A stretch of DNA of 10,762 nt, from positions 1-10,762 of the forward strand of contig CAIMDR010000521.1 of NCBI GenBank assembly GCA_903839795.1, read 5' to 3'. The DNA comes from an uncultured Methylococcaceae bacterium (GTDB taxonomy: Bacteria; Pseudomonadota; Gammaproteobacteria; Methylococcales; Methylomonadaceae). The position numbers and the translations under genes were made by a program. A model generated the notes under the pieces. The model was not told where the DNA came from. It saw only the letters and a list, made by a program, of their open reading frames with translations, and ran no database searches. Below, one piece after another: positions 1 through 7,644 of the stretch (position 1 is its first letter; each line of letters begins with the position of its first letter).

Positions 1-2040
1 CAAGCCCAGACCAGTACCTTTAGCTTTGGTTGTCACGTAGGGCTCAAAAATCTTTTCAATTTGCTCATCTTTAATGCCGGATCCGTTATCATAAAGCGCT
101 ATTTCTATAAAATCAGTGTTATTTTTCTGCACTCTGCGCAGACTTATTTCGATCAAGCCAAGAGCACCGATCGCTTCCAATGCATTTTTTATTAAATTAT
201 GCAGTACCTGCCTGATGCTGACAGGATCACCATTAATCATCAACGAACCCAACCCGAACCCGGTTTTAAATTTTACGCCTGATTTTAACGCATAAAGTGC
301 CAATACCTCCTTAACCAGACTTGGTAAATCAATATCTACAGTCTGTTTTTTGGAGGGTTTGGCGTATTCAGAAAAATCATCTACCATTTCTTTCATCGCC
401 TCAACCTGCTGCACAATGGTTCGGGTTGAGCGCTGTAAAATATCCGCGTCAGTGGCTCCCAGTTTTGCCGCCAACTTATGTTGCAATCTTTCTGCGGATA
501 GTTGAATAGGTGTCAACGGATTTTTGATCTCATGAGCCAATCTTCTCGCAACCTCGCCCCAAGCCGCATTTTTTTGGGCCTGGATTAAATCGGTCACATC
601 ATCAAAAACCACCACAGCCCCAACGCGAAATCCTTCTTGAGAAAACAGGGGAGTTCCCCTACACAACAATTCCTGACGACCATTAGGCCCTAAAAAAGCA
701 ATTCGTTGCTGCCAAATATCATCTGCCTGCTCCACTAACCGCTGAATTGATTTTAGCGGCTCTGCCAGCTCGGAATAGTTCTGGACAAGCTCCAATAAAG
801 TCCGCCCTATAAACTGATTAACATGAATATGAAAAATTCGGTACGCTGCCTGATTAGCCGTGCGAATGTTATACAAGGCATCAAAACTGATAACCCCTGC
901 CGTTAAATTGGCCAGAATGGTTTCCAGATAGGCCCGCTGATTTTCCACTTCAAGGCCAACTTGTCTGGTTTCATCACGGGCAACTGCAATACGATGCGTC
1001 ATATCATTGAATGATTCCACCAAAAAACCCAGATCATCTTGGGCAATAACCGACAACTGCTGATCATAATGACCTGAAGCGACGGCTTGCGTGCCTTTAA
1101 CCAACTCTTTTACCGGCGCAGTAATATTTCGGATACTAATAAAAGCCACCCATATCGCTGCCAATAAACTCATTAATAAAACCAGCGACAGCGCCAGCGA
1201 GAAACTCATTTTTAAGGAATTTCTTAAATAATTCATCTCCTGATAACGTACAAAAGCAAATTCAACAGAATCCGCCAAATCCGAAATCCTGACCGGCACC
1301 GGATATAACGCCTGTAAATATTGCGGCTCTCGGGCTTTAACCGTGACAATAACACGCACCATCAACTCTTCTTCATGTGCCGGTGCCAAAGCCACGTAGA
1401 CGGAATTCTGGCGCAACTGCAACCAAATATGTTCATCCGGTAAACTCGGCAAAATATCACCGGGGTTAATACTGCTTGAGGCAATAATTCGACCCTGACG
1501 AGAAAACAGAGTCATTTCCGAGGCGCCCGAAAGCTCACGCAAATTTTCTATCTCCAGCGTCACCAAATTTTCAGAGGAATCTTGCAGCTTTTCCGTCAAT
1601 TGCTGCGTTTGTTTTAGATGCATGCGCATGCGCTGATCCAATGACGCTTGACTAAGTTCCAGTGCGTCTTCCATGGCACGGTCTATTTCCACGTTAAACC
1701 AGCTATCAATACCCTGATGTAAAAACTGCATGGAAAAATAAAACACAATAACGGCCGGCGCCAATGCCAATACCACAAACAACGACACCATGCGGGTAGT
1801 TAACCGTGACCCCGCCTCTCGTCTTTTGGTATGCTGAACCAAAGAATAGATATTGGCTACGACCAATATCAGCAGCACAACAGAACCCAAGGCATTGAAC
1901 AACAACAACCAGGAATACATTGCATTTAACTGTGATGATTCCTGCATAGCCGAACTCATCAACTGCAACGACAGCAGAATCAAACCAAACAGAATTAAAA
2001 CAGAAAGATTAACAGGGAGTTTTATTTTTTTAGCGGCCAT
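1..2040 (-). CDS. ntrY: NtrY-like nitrogen-regulation sensor histidine kinase (C-terminus cut by window edge)
   Basis: Membrane-bound sensor kinase, known partner of the response regulator NtrX. The frame is open for 680 codons from ATG 2038-2040 to base 1. Three N-terminal membrane helices lie near residues 10-30, 43-65 and 84-106, followed by an extracytoplasmic segment of about 170 residues and a fourth helix near 277-300. Then come HAMP (about 300-352), PAS (about 370-480) and the kinase core: H-box with LAHEIKNPLTP (phospho-acceptor His503), N-box HNLIKNALEA (His614 to about 623), G1 box DNGSG (Asp651), F-box FEPY (665) and the start of the G2 box, GTGLGL, where the window ends. Roughly 50-80 residues are probably missing. 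The start overlaps the DUF4390 stop by 19 nt, with a modest GGA five bases upstream, suggesting translational coupling as the last visible gene of the def operon. ntrX would be expected just left of the window (inference). The kinase assignment is firm. The exact family rests on the N-terminal membrane layout plus HAMP-PAS order and the rsmB-DUF4390 neighbourhood. Confidence 0.9.
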   Translation of the reverse strand, partial: MAAKKIKLPVNLSVLILFGLILLSLQLMSSAMQESSQLNAMYSWLLLFNALGSVVLLILVVANIYSLVQHTKRREAGSRLTTRMVSLFVVLALAPAVIVFYFSMQFLHQGIDSWFNVEIDRAMEDALELSQASLDQRMRMHLKQTQQLTEKLQDSSENLVTLEIENLRELSGASEMTLFSRQGRIIASSSINPGDILPSLPDEHIWLQLRQNSVYVALAPAHEEELMVRVIVTVKAREPQYLQALYPVPVRISDLADSVEFAFVRYQEMNYLRNSLKMSFSLALSLVLLMSLLAAIWVAFISIRNITAPVKELVKGTQAVASGHYDQQLSVIAQDDLGFLVESFNDMTHRIAVARDETRQVGLEVENQRAYLETILANLTAGVISFDALYNIRTANQAAYRIFHIHVNQFIGRTLLELVQNYSELAEPLKSIQRLVEQADDIWQQRIAFLGPNGRQELLCRGTPLFSQEGFRVGAVVVFDDVTDLIQAQKNAAWGEVARRLAHEIKNPLTPIQLSAERLQHKLAAKLGATDADILQRSTRTIVQQVEAMKEMVDDFSEYAKPSKKQTVDIDLPSLVKEVLALYALKSGVKFKTGFGLGSLMINGDPVSIRQVLHNLIKNALEAIGALGLIEISLRRVQKNNTDFIEIALYDNGSGIKDEQIEKIFEPYVTTKAKGTGLGL

Positions 2041-2603
2041 AGTGTCCAATCACTGGATAAGTACCATTGCGGATCAATGTAGGCAATCGGGCGCAACGGC
2101 AAAGGCAAGGCATCACGATCAAAACTGACTTTCACTGCACACACAACTTGTTTTTGAGGGTCAAGTTGCGCCTTCTCTATCAGTCGAAAGTCGCGTAGCG
2201 CAGACATCAACTCCAAGGCGGCAGACAACGTGGAAAAATTATAGACCTCACCGTCCCCCTCATTTCTGACCCGATACATATTAAGCAAAGCATGATATTG
2301 AAGCCGATAACGTATCGCGGTATCAACCAGCGTCTTGTCCCAGAGACTATCCGGATGCTGCAACAACTTAATTTGCAAATCCCAAAATAAAGGCACACCG
2401 TTTTGCAATGCGTCTTTTGCTTTTTCACTTAGGTTATAAATAATGTCCGCAGATAGCACATAATGGTTGCCTTGGGACGTTATTTCGGCTTGTGTTACTT
2501 CGGCTGCAAAGTTATCCGCGTAACCGCAAAATGGCAACAGCCCCAATAAAACAGCACAAAAAAGACGACAGAAAAAGCCTCTACTGCTTCCTGATACGCG
2601 CAT
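2022..2603 (-). CDS. DUF4390 family secreted protein of unknown function
   Basis: A 193-residue protein from ATG 2601-2603. It begins with an arginine-containing n-region and a hydrophobic stretch (CRLFCAVLLGLLPFCGYA), consistent with a Sec signal peptide cleaved after GYA; Cys is not in a lipobox. The mature part has no motif I can tie to an activity. It carries the tryptophan-rich end (DPQWYLSSDWTLWPLKK) and the position between rsmB and ntrY that I associate with DUF4390. Because ntrY lies directly downstream and overlaps it by 19 nt, a periplasmic role linked to NtrY sensing is possible, but that is inference from context only. The start is uncertain: GTG 2628-2630 and ATG 2613-2615 are in frame and would add 9 or 4 residues, all deeper inside the rsmB 3' end. 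I prefer 2603 because it gives the most normal signal peptide. With this start the overlap with rsmB is 23 nt. Confidence 0.78.
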   Translation of the reverse strand: MRVSGSSRGFFCRLFCAVLLGLLPFCGYADNFAAEVTQAEITSQGNHYVLSADIIYNLSEKAKDALQNGVPLFWDLQIKLLQHPDSLWDKTLVDTAIRYRLQYHALLNMYRVRNEGDGEVYNFSTLSAALELMSALRDFRLIEKAQLDPQKQVVCAVKVSFDRDALPLPLRPIAYIDPQWYLSSDWTLWPLKK

Positions 2604-3867
2604 AATAAAAACCATCCATCGACGACTCACCCGTCATAATCTGCCGACCATGACTCCCGGCAAAGCCCCACTCGGCATCAATAGGTAATTCCACGGCATC
2701 CGAATATTCTGCCAGAAAAGCTTCTATTTGTTGTTCATTTTCCTGTTTCAGGATGGAACAGGTTGCGTACAGCATAATGCCGCCGGGCGCTAACAGTGGC
2801 CAGATCGCTCGCAGAATGTTTTGCTGCAAAGCTTGCAACGGCTGAATATCCTCTGCCCTGCGTAATAACTTGATATCGGGATGGCGACGAATAACGCCTA
2901 ATGCCGAGCACGGCGCATCCAATAAAATTCGTTCAAAAAATTGACCATCCCACCAGTCTTCAGGCTTGGCTGCATCGCCCACCACCAACTTGGCGGGCAG
3001 CTTTAAGCGCTGTAGGGTATCGCTGACTCTCTGCATTCGGGACGCCTCTATATCAACAGCCACCAATTCTTTTAGCTGTGGCTGAGTTTCAAGGATATGC
3101 GCCGCTTTACCACCCGGTGCCGCACAGACATCCAATACCCGCTGTCCGGGTTGCACATCCAACAATCCTGCCGCCAATTGTGCTGCCGTATCCTGAACCG
3201 AGATAATGCCGTCGGCAAAGCCGGGCAACAAATCAACGGCAACCGGTTTATCAAGAATAATCGCCGACGTACAAAAGCTGACAGCAACGGCTTCAATGCC
3301 CTGCTCGCTTAATTGCTGTAAATACTGATCTTGGCTAATGCGTGCCAAATTTACACGCAACGCCATGGGCGGTTGCCGGTTATTTTCCTGAAATATGTGC
3401 GGCGCCTGCTGCGGCCAATCTTGCTCAATTTGCTTGATTAGCCAGTCAGGATGACTGATAGCTGAAGAATGCAGGTTATCGGCTTTCTGCTCAAGAATTT
3501 CCTGCTCTCTCAGATAGCTTCGAAGTAATGCATTAATAAGCGCTTTAGCCCAAGGCTTTTTGCGTGCGGCCAACACAGTTTCCGAGACGGCCGCATGAGG
3601 TTTTACCCGCATGTACTTGAGCTGATATAAACCCACTAAAGCCAAGGCCTTAACAGACTGGTCTTTAAGCGGTTTATCGAGTAATTGGCTTAAAATAAAA
3701 TCTAATCGGTGATAGGTTCTGCAAACGCCATAGCATAAAGCCTGAATAAATGCCCTGTCTTTGCTTGATTCCACCGCTTGTAAGGCAGAATCCAAGGCAG
3801 CCGTTAACGACTGCCCATCTTGTATAACGCGTGATAATACCTGCGCCGCAATTAATCGTATATTCAC
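2581..3867 (-). CDS. rsmB: 16S rRNA (cytosine-967-C5)-methyltransferase RsmB
   Basis: SAM-dependent enzyme (formerly Sun/Fmu) that methylates C967 of 16S rRNA on the small subunit. It has 428 residues against 429 in E. coli and is collinear with it. An N-terminal NusB-like RNA-binding domain (about 1-135, including FIQALCYGVCRTYHRLD) precedes a Rossmann methyltransferase domain. Visible signatures are the SAM loop DVCAAPGGK (246-254), the motif DAPCSALGVIRRHPDIK with Cys320, and YATCSIL with Cys370, the predicted nucleophile. These match the two-cysteine mechanism of the family. The C-terminus DGFYYARIRKQ is also typical. The start is GTG 3865-3867, 7 nt after the fmt stop; no ATG is nearby and the reading from GTG aligns with the family's beginning. 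Its 3' end overlaps the DUF4390 gene. It is probably co-transcribed with def and fmt, linking ribosome maturation to initiator-tRNA formylation. Confidence 0.96.
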   Translation of the reverse strand: MNIRLIAAQVLSRVIQDGQSLTAALDSALQAVESSKDRAFIQALCYGVCRTYHRLDFILSQLLDKPLKDQSVKALALVGLYQLKYMRVKPHAAVSETVLAARKKPWAKALINALLRSYLREQEILEQKADNLHSSAISHPDWLIKQIEQDWPQQAPHIFQENNRQPPMALRVNLARISQDQYLQQLSEQGIEAVAVSFCTSAIILDKPVAVDLLPGFADGIISVQDTAAQLAAGLLDVQPGQRVLDVCAAPGGKAAHILETQPQLKELVAVDIEASRMQRVSDTLQRLKLPAKLVVGDAAKPEDWWDGQFFERILLDAPCSALGVIRRHPDIKLLRRAEDIQPLQALQQNILRAIWPLLAPGGIMLYATCSILKQENEQQIEAFLAEYSDAVELPIDAEWGFAGSHGRQIMTGESSMDGFYYARIRKQ

Positions 3868-3874
3868 TGACTAT

Positions 3875-4798
3875 TCAACCTAATCTTACCCCATTAACAT
3901 CATGAGCATTTAAAAACGCCTGAGCCGACATGCGTTTTCCGCCTGGAAGCTGAACTTCATGCAAACGCAACAATCCTTTTCCGGTTGCCACATCCATACT
4001 TTTATTTAGGCTGCTTACAATACCCGGCGCTACATCAGTATCGCCAGCTATCGCCTCGGCCTTCCATATCCGCAATACAGTGCCTTGATAAAGCGTTTGT
4101 GCCACGGGCCAGGCATTTAAACCCCTGACTTTTAAAGCCAAGATACTGGCTGACTGATTCCAGTCGATAATCGCTTCGGTTTTTGTTAATTTTTCAGCAT
4201 AAGTCACCAGACTTTCATCTTGTGGTTCAGCGGGAATCAGTGCAATTTCCATCGCTGCCAGCACCTTGCTTAAGCCTGTCGCGCCCAACACAGCTAATTT
4301 ATCATGTAAATCGCTGGCGGTATCGTTAGCGTCAATGACATACTCTTCCTTATGCAACATATCACCCGCATCCAATTGACGGACTATTTGCATGATGGTT
4401 ACACCGGTTTTTTCATCACCCGCCATTAATGCCCGTTGAATAGGCGCAGCGCCACGCCAACGCGGCAATAATGAGCCATGGACATTAATGCAACCCAGCT
4501 TGGGCACAGCCAAGGCGGCTTCCGTTAAAATCATGCCGTAAGCGACGACCACCATCAAATCTGCATTAAATGACTTTAATAATTGCAAATCCTCATCAGC
4601 CTTTAACGTCAGTGGCTGAAACACAGGAATTGAATGACTTAAAGCAAGCTCTTTAACCGGACTGACATGTAATTGCCGCCCCCTGCCTGCCGGTCGATCC
4701 GGCTGCGTATAGACGGCACAGACTTCGTATTTGGAATCCAGCAACATTTGCAAACTGGGTACAGCAAAATCCGGCGTTCCGGCAAAAATAATCTTCAT
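3875..4798 (-). CDS. fmt: Methionyl-tRNA formyltransferase
   Basis: Transfers a formyl group from 10-formyl-tetrahydrofolate to Met on initiator tRNA in the cytoplasm. It has 307 residues, close to the roughly 315 of E. coli. The N-terminal formyltransferase domain begins MKIIFAGTPDFAV and carries PDRPAGRGRQL (about 33-43), the loop that contacts the tRNA acceptor end in the known enzyme. The core motif HGSLLPRWRGAAPIQ (107-121) follows. Predicted catalytic residues are Asn105, His107 and Asp143 (in QLDAGDM). The C-terminal OB-fold domain (about 205-307) contains VRGLNAWPVA and ends GVRLG. ATG 4796-4798 lies 2 nt after the def stop (TAAGCATG), so translation is likely coupled. The def-fmt pairing is widespread because the two enzymes add and remove the same formyl group. 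Confidence 0.97.
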   Translation of the reverse strand: MKIIFAGTPDFAVPSLQMLLDSKYEVCAVYTQPDRPAGRGRQLHVSPVKELALSHSIPVFQPLTLKADEDLQLLKSFNADLMVVVAYGMILTEAALAVPKLGCINVHGSLLPRWRGAAPIQRALMAGDEKTGVTIMQIVRQLDAGDMLHKEEYVIDANDTASDLHDKLAVLGATGLSKVLAAMEIALIPAEPQDESLVTYAEKLTKTEAIIDWNQSASILALKVRGLNAWPVAQTLYQGTVLRIWKAEAIAGDTDVAPGIVSSLNKSMDVATGKGLLRLHEVQLPGGKRMSAQAFLNAHDVNGVRLG

Positions 4799-4800
4799 GC

Positions 4801-5307
4801 TTAGGTATTTTCCATTTTATGAATTTTTTCCAACTTCTTTTTGATTCGCTGTCTTTTCAAGGACGAAATATAATCAACAAACAATTTCCCGTTCAAATGA
4901 TCCATTTCATGTTGAACGCAAACAGCCAGCAAATCTGTCGCCTCAAATTCAAAAGACTGACCGTCTCTATTAAGTGCTTTTACCCTGATATGCTCTGCCC
5001 GCTTTACCTTTTCAAAAAAACCGGGTACAGAAAGACAGCCCTCTTCGGACTCTTTAATACCATCCTTTTCAATAATCTCAGGATTTATTAAAAAGAGTGG
5101 ATCATCTTTTTCTTCACTGACATCAATGACAATAACCCGTTGATGCACATCAACCTGGGTAGCCGCCAAACCTACACCGTGCGAGTGATACATCGTCTGA
5201 AGCATATCATCGACCAGTTTTTTGATTTTATCATCGACCGTTTTTACCAGTGCGGCTTTTTTGCGCAATCGCTCGTCCGGAAACTCGAGAATAGTTAAAA
5301 TACCCAA
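4801..5307 (-). CDS. def: Peptide deformylase (TTG start)
   Basis: Metal-dependent hydrolase that removes the formyl group from nascent N-termini at the ribosome. All three family motifs are present: GVGLAATQ (44-51), EGCLSVP with the metal ligand Cys91, and QHEMDHLNG with ligands His133 and His137 and catalytic Glu134. I place the start at TTG 5305-5307, not at the upstream in-frame ATG 5332-5334. The protein then begins [14 protein letters not shown], as in relatives, has 168 residues (E. coli 169), and puts the Cys and His ligands at the same numbers as E. coli when Met is counted. A GGAG ends 6 nt before this TTG, whereas the ATG has no Shine-Dalgarno and would add a nine-residue extension. 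First gene of the minus-strand operon, divergent from the LysM gene. Confidence 0.95.
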   Translation of the reverse strand: MGILTILEFPDERLRKKAALVKTVDDKIKKLVDDMLQTMYHSHGVGLAATQVDVHQRVIVIDVSEEKDDPLFLINPEIIEKDGIKESEEGCLSVPGFFEKVKRAEHIRVKALNRDGQSFEFEATDLLAVCVQHEMDHLNGKLFVDYISSLKRQRIKKKLEKIHKMENT

Positions 5308-5313
5308 CAAACT

Positions 5314-5317
5314 CTCC
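5314..5317 (-). promoter_or_regulatory. Shine-Dalgarno GGAG deciding the def TTG start
   Basis: GGAG on the minus strand, with six bases between it and TTG 5305-5307. It is the clearest ribosome binding site in the window and lies inside what would be codons 6-7 of the longer ATG-initiated reading, supporting the shorter protein. Confidence 0.6.
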
Positions 5318-5335
5318 ACTAAAAATAATTCCATA

Positions 5336-5364
5336 TTGGAATTTTATATTAATTACTATACACT
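5336..5364 (+). promoter_or_regulatory. Candidate sigma70-type promoter for the LysM/tsaP operon
   Basis: TTGGAA (5336-5341), a 17-base spacer and TACACT (5359-5364) match the -35/-10 consensus at 4 of 6 positions each. Transcription would start near 5371, leaving a leader of about 36 nt before ATG 5407. The same AT-rich gap must also hold the def promoter on the other strand: TATAAA (5343-5348) and TATAGT (5355-5360) read as -10 candidates on the minus strand, but I see no convincing -35 for either. AT-rich DNA yields such matches by chance, so this is tentative. Confidence 0.3.
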
Positions 5365-5406
5365 TTGAATGCACAAAGACTAAAAAAGACGCCACCACAA
5401 ATCATC

Positions 5407-6522
5407 ATGATTTATCGATCACTTTTTGGATTTATCGCTTTTTTCATCCTTAGTATAAATACTTGGGCAGAAGAAATACAAATAAACCCTAATCATCCAA
5501 ACCAATACACCGTCGTTAAAGATGATAACTTATGGCAGATAGCGGGTAAATTTTTAAATCACCCTTGGCAATGGCCTGAACTATGGCGCAACAATGTCCA
5601 AATTAAAAATCCAAATCTGATTTATCCGGGCGATACTATTTATTTTTCCATTGTAAACGGAAAGCCACAGCTTGGCTTGTCCAAAAATGCACAACCCGCC
5701 CAATCGTCGACAGACTTCCCGTGCGTTATTACTGAAGAAACCGTTAAAAAAGGTCGAACAGACTTTGCCGTTTCCGAATCAGGAAAGCTATTGCCTTGTA
5801 TTCGCGAAACAATAATCAAAAAAGCGATTAACTTAATCCCTTCTGAATCTATTGCGCAATTTTTAACCTCACCCAAAGTGGTCACCGAAAACGAAATCAA
5901 CCGCGCACCTTATGTTCTTGATATAGTCGGCGAACATCTCATTGCCGGCGCAGGTGACAAACTGTATGTGCGCTCGATAACCCAACCAGAAAGTGTGTCC
6001 TATACCGTTTTCCGGGGCGGAAGCGCCTACATCAGCCCCGAAACCGGTGAAAACCTGGGGTATGATGCCGAATATATTGCTGACACCACGTTGCAACAAC
6101 TCGGTGACCCGGCAACCTTATTCATCACTAAATCAAGCAGCGAGATTCGCAAAGGTGACCGGGTCATGCCAAAAACAGAAGACGAGGTAACCTTGAACTA
6201 TTTCCCGAGACCACCCGAAAAAAGCATCAATGGCAGCATCATCAGTGTTCTTGGCGGCGTGTCTCAAATAGGACTTTATAATGTAGTGGTTTTAGATAAA
6301 GGCACTAAAGATGGTATCCTAGCAGGACACGAGCTGAACATATACCAAAAAGGCAAAACTATCAATGACCCGTACAGCACTATTAAAAACGATGTCGTTA
6401 AGCTGCCCGATGAAATTGCCGGCACCCTGATGGTTTTTCGTCCCTTTGAGCGCGTCAGTTACGCGCTGGTTATGAAAGCCACTCAGGCCATTCACATTTT
6501 AGATAAAGTTAAAACCCCCTGA
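5407..6522 (+). CDS. tsaP: LysM-domain periplasmic protein, TsaP-like (type IV pilus secretin-associated)
   Basis: A 371-residue exported protein. A signal peptide (MIYRSLFGFIAFFILS, cleavage likely after NTWA, residue 21) precedes one LysM domain at about 33-80: QYTVVKDDNLWQIA, then the tryptophan-rich insert HPWQWPELWRNN and the closing NPNLIYPGDTIYF. LysM binds peptidoglycan glycan chains. The remaining 290 residues resemble the C-terminal part of TsaP. The only two cysteines, Cys106 and Cys131, could form a periplasmic disulfide. TsaP in Neisseria anchors the PilQ secretin to peptidoglycan, and its Pseudomonas relative (PA0020) sits in the same def/dprA location, which is the main reason for the symbol. 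The start is chosen at ATG 5407-5409. An in-frame TTG at 5365 would place 14 extra residues before the signal peptide and precede the candidate transcription start. No Shine-Dalgarno is visible. The stop TGA overlaps the proposed dprA start by four bases. Confidence 0.82.
   Translation: MIYRSLFGFIAFFILSINTWAEEIQINPNHPNQYTVVKDDNLWQIAGKFLNHPWQWPELWRNNVQIKNPNLIYPGDTIYFSIVNGKPQLGLSKNAQPAQSSTDFPCVITEETVKKGRTDFAVSESGKLLPCIRETIIKKAINLIPSESIAQFLTSPKVVTENEINRAPYVLDIVGEHLIAGAGDKLYVRSITQPESVSYTVFRGGSAYISPETGENLGYDAEYIADTTLQQLGDPATLFITKSSSEIRKGDRVMPKTEDEVTLNYFPRPPEKSINGSIISVLGGVSQIGLYNVVVLDKGTKDGILAGHELNIYQKGKTINDPYSTIKNDVVKLPDEIAGTLMVFRPFERVSYALVMKATQAIHILDKVKTP
6519..6522 (+). promoter_or_regulatory. 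CTGA stop/start overlap joining tsaP and dprA
   Basis: The tsaP stop TGA (6520-6522) shares three bases with a CTG (6519-6521) in the dprA frame, copying the geometry of the common ATGA coupling junction. The dprA frame is closed by TAA at 6510-6512 and holds no ATG, GTG or TTG until 6834, so a non-standard start (CTG here, or ATA 6525 or ATT 6528) is needed. In tsaP, base 6519 is the third position of a proline codon (CCC); CCA would give ATGA without changing the protein. Confidence 0.5.
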
Positions 6523-7625
6523 ATATAATTACCCAAACCAACGACAACGACTTAAAATACTGGCTTGCCCTATTACGCACGCCTGGCGTTGGTTGTCGAA
6601 CATTTCTTGGCCTGCTGCAAACGCATACACCTGCGCAGTTATTTGCAGAATCGACTTCAGCACTTTCGGCTTTAGGCTTAAAAAGTGCTATTATTCAAAG
6701 CATCAAAAATCCGGACTGGACTCTCATAGATTACGATTTATCTTGGGTCGAACAAAAAAACAATGCCGTCATTACTTTTAATGATGCCAACTATCCTTCA
6801 CAATTAAAGGAAATTGCCGACCCGCCGCCCCTTTTGTTTGTTCGGGGTAATCCGGATTTATTGTCGCTCCCTCAAATTGCCATAGTGGGTAGCCGCAACC
6901 CTTCCTCTATAGGTGAGGAAACTGCCTTTAACTTTGCCAAAACGCTCAGTCGCCATGGTTTTGTCATTACCAGCGGCTTGGCTTTAGGCATTGATGCGGC
7001 CAGTCATCGAGGCGCACTCAATGCGAAAGGTTATACCGTTGCGGTAACAGGAACCGGACTGGATAGGGTATACCCTGCCCGACATAAAGAATTGGCGACT
7101 GAAATTGTTAATACGGGCGTCATGATTTCAGAGTTTCCACCCGGCACTACCGCCAAAGCTAATCATTTCCCAAGGCGAAACCGAATTATCAGCGGCTTGT
7201 GCCAAGGTTTGCTGGTTGTTGAGGCGGCCAAACAAAGCGGCTCATTAATTACCGCACGAATGGCTTTAGAACAAAACCGCGAGGTTTTTGCCATTCCCGG
7301 CTCGATTCATAACCCGCTGGCACGCGGCTGTAATGCACTCATCCGTGAAGGCGCAAAACTTGTCGAAACTACCCAAGATATTCTTGAAGAATTAAATCAA
7401 TACTATCAACAAGATGACAAAACAACACCCATCACGATGGAATCAATACTTGACCTGGAGCAACAAACATTATTGAATCACGTTATGTTTAGCCCAACGT
7501 CCATTGATAAACTGGTTGAAAATACCGGCGAATCCGTTGAAGTTATTTCTTCAATGCTACTGATTCTGGAATTACAAGGTTACCTGGAAGCAACCGCTGG
7601 CGGTTGCTATATGAGAGTAAAATAA
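6519..7625 (+). CDS. dprA: DNA-processing protein DprA/Smf, probable CTG start
   Basis: Binds incoming single-stranded DNA in the cytoplasm and loads RecA during natural transformation. From CTG 6519 it is 368 residues (E. coli 374). An N-terminal helical SAM/HhH-type domain (about 11-60, YWLALLRTPGVG) leads into the Rossmann-like DprA domain: NYPSQLKEI, PPPLLFVRGN (103-111), VGSRNPS (from 123), SGLALGID (152-159), SEFPPGTTAKANHFPRRNRIISGL (204-227; FPRRNRI is the hallmark), VVEAAKQSGSLITAR and FAIPGSI. A C-terminal winged-helix domain (about 305-368) ends GGCYMRVK. The first standard start codon in frame is TTG 6834, which would remove 105 conserved residues and begin inside the PPPLLFVRGN strand, so the coding region must begin upstream. 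No Shine-Dalgarno is seen; coupling to tsaP through the CTGA overlap is the simplest explanation. A sequencing error or true silent variant at 6519 (A in relatives) is equally possible. Confidence 0.93.
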   Translation: MNIITQTNDNDLKYWLALLRTPGVGCRTFLGLLQTHTPAQLFAESTSALSALGLKSAIIQSIKNPDWTLIDYDLSWVEQKNNAVITFNDANYPSQLKEIADPPPLLFVRGNPDLLSLPQIAIVGSRNPSSIGEETAFNFAKTLSRHGFVITSGLALGIDAASHRGALNAKGYTVAVTGTGLDRVYPARHKELATEIVNTGVMISEFPPGTTAKANHFPRRNRIISGLCQGLLVVEAAKQSGSLITARMALEQNREVFAIPGSIHNPLARGCNALIREGAKLVETTQDILEELNQYYQQDDKTTPITMESILDLEQQTLLNHVMFSPTSIDKLVENTGESVEVISSMLLILELQGYLEATAGGCYMRVK

Positions 7626-7644
7626 TCATAAACAACAACACACT

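Noticed and set aside
1620..1631. Palindrome GCATGCGCATGC
   Set aside because: Lies inside ntrY coding sequence and is explained by alternating Met/Arg/His codons; no partner sites.
1853..2128. Plus-strand open frame over the ntrY/DUF4390 junction
   Set aside because: Antisense to two real genes; low-complexity, no ribosome binding site, no family resemblance.
5365..5406. TTG 5365 as the LysM protein start
   Set aside because: It would begin upstream of the likely transcription start and add 14 residues before a complete signal peptide; ATG 5407 is simpler, though not proven.
6593..6781. Plus-strand 62-codon frame in the dprA 5' region
   Set aside because: Out-of-frame shadow of the dprA N-terminal domain, whose own frame gives clear DprA similarity.
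6834..7625. dprA starting at TTG 6834 (263 residues)
   Set aside because: It begins inside the conserved strand PPPLLFVRGN and drops the whole N-terminal domain, which is intact and in frame upstream.
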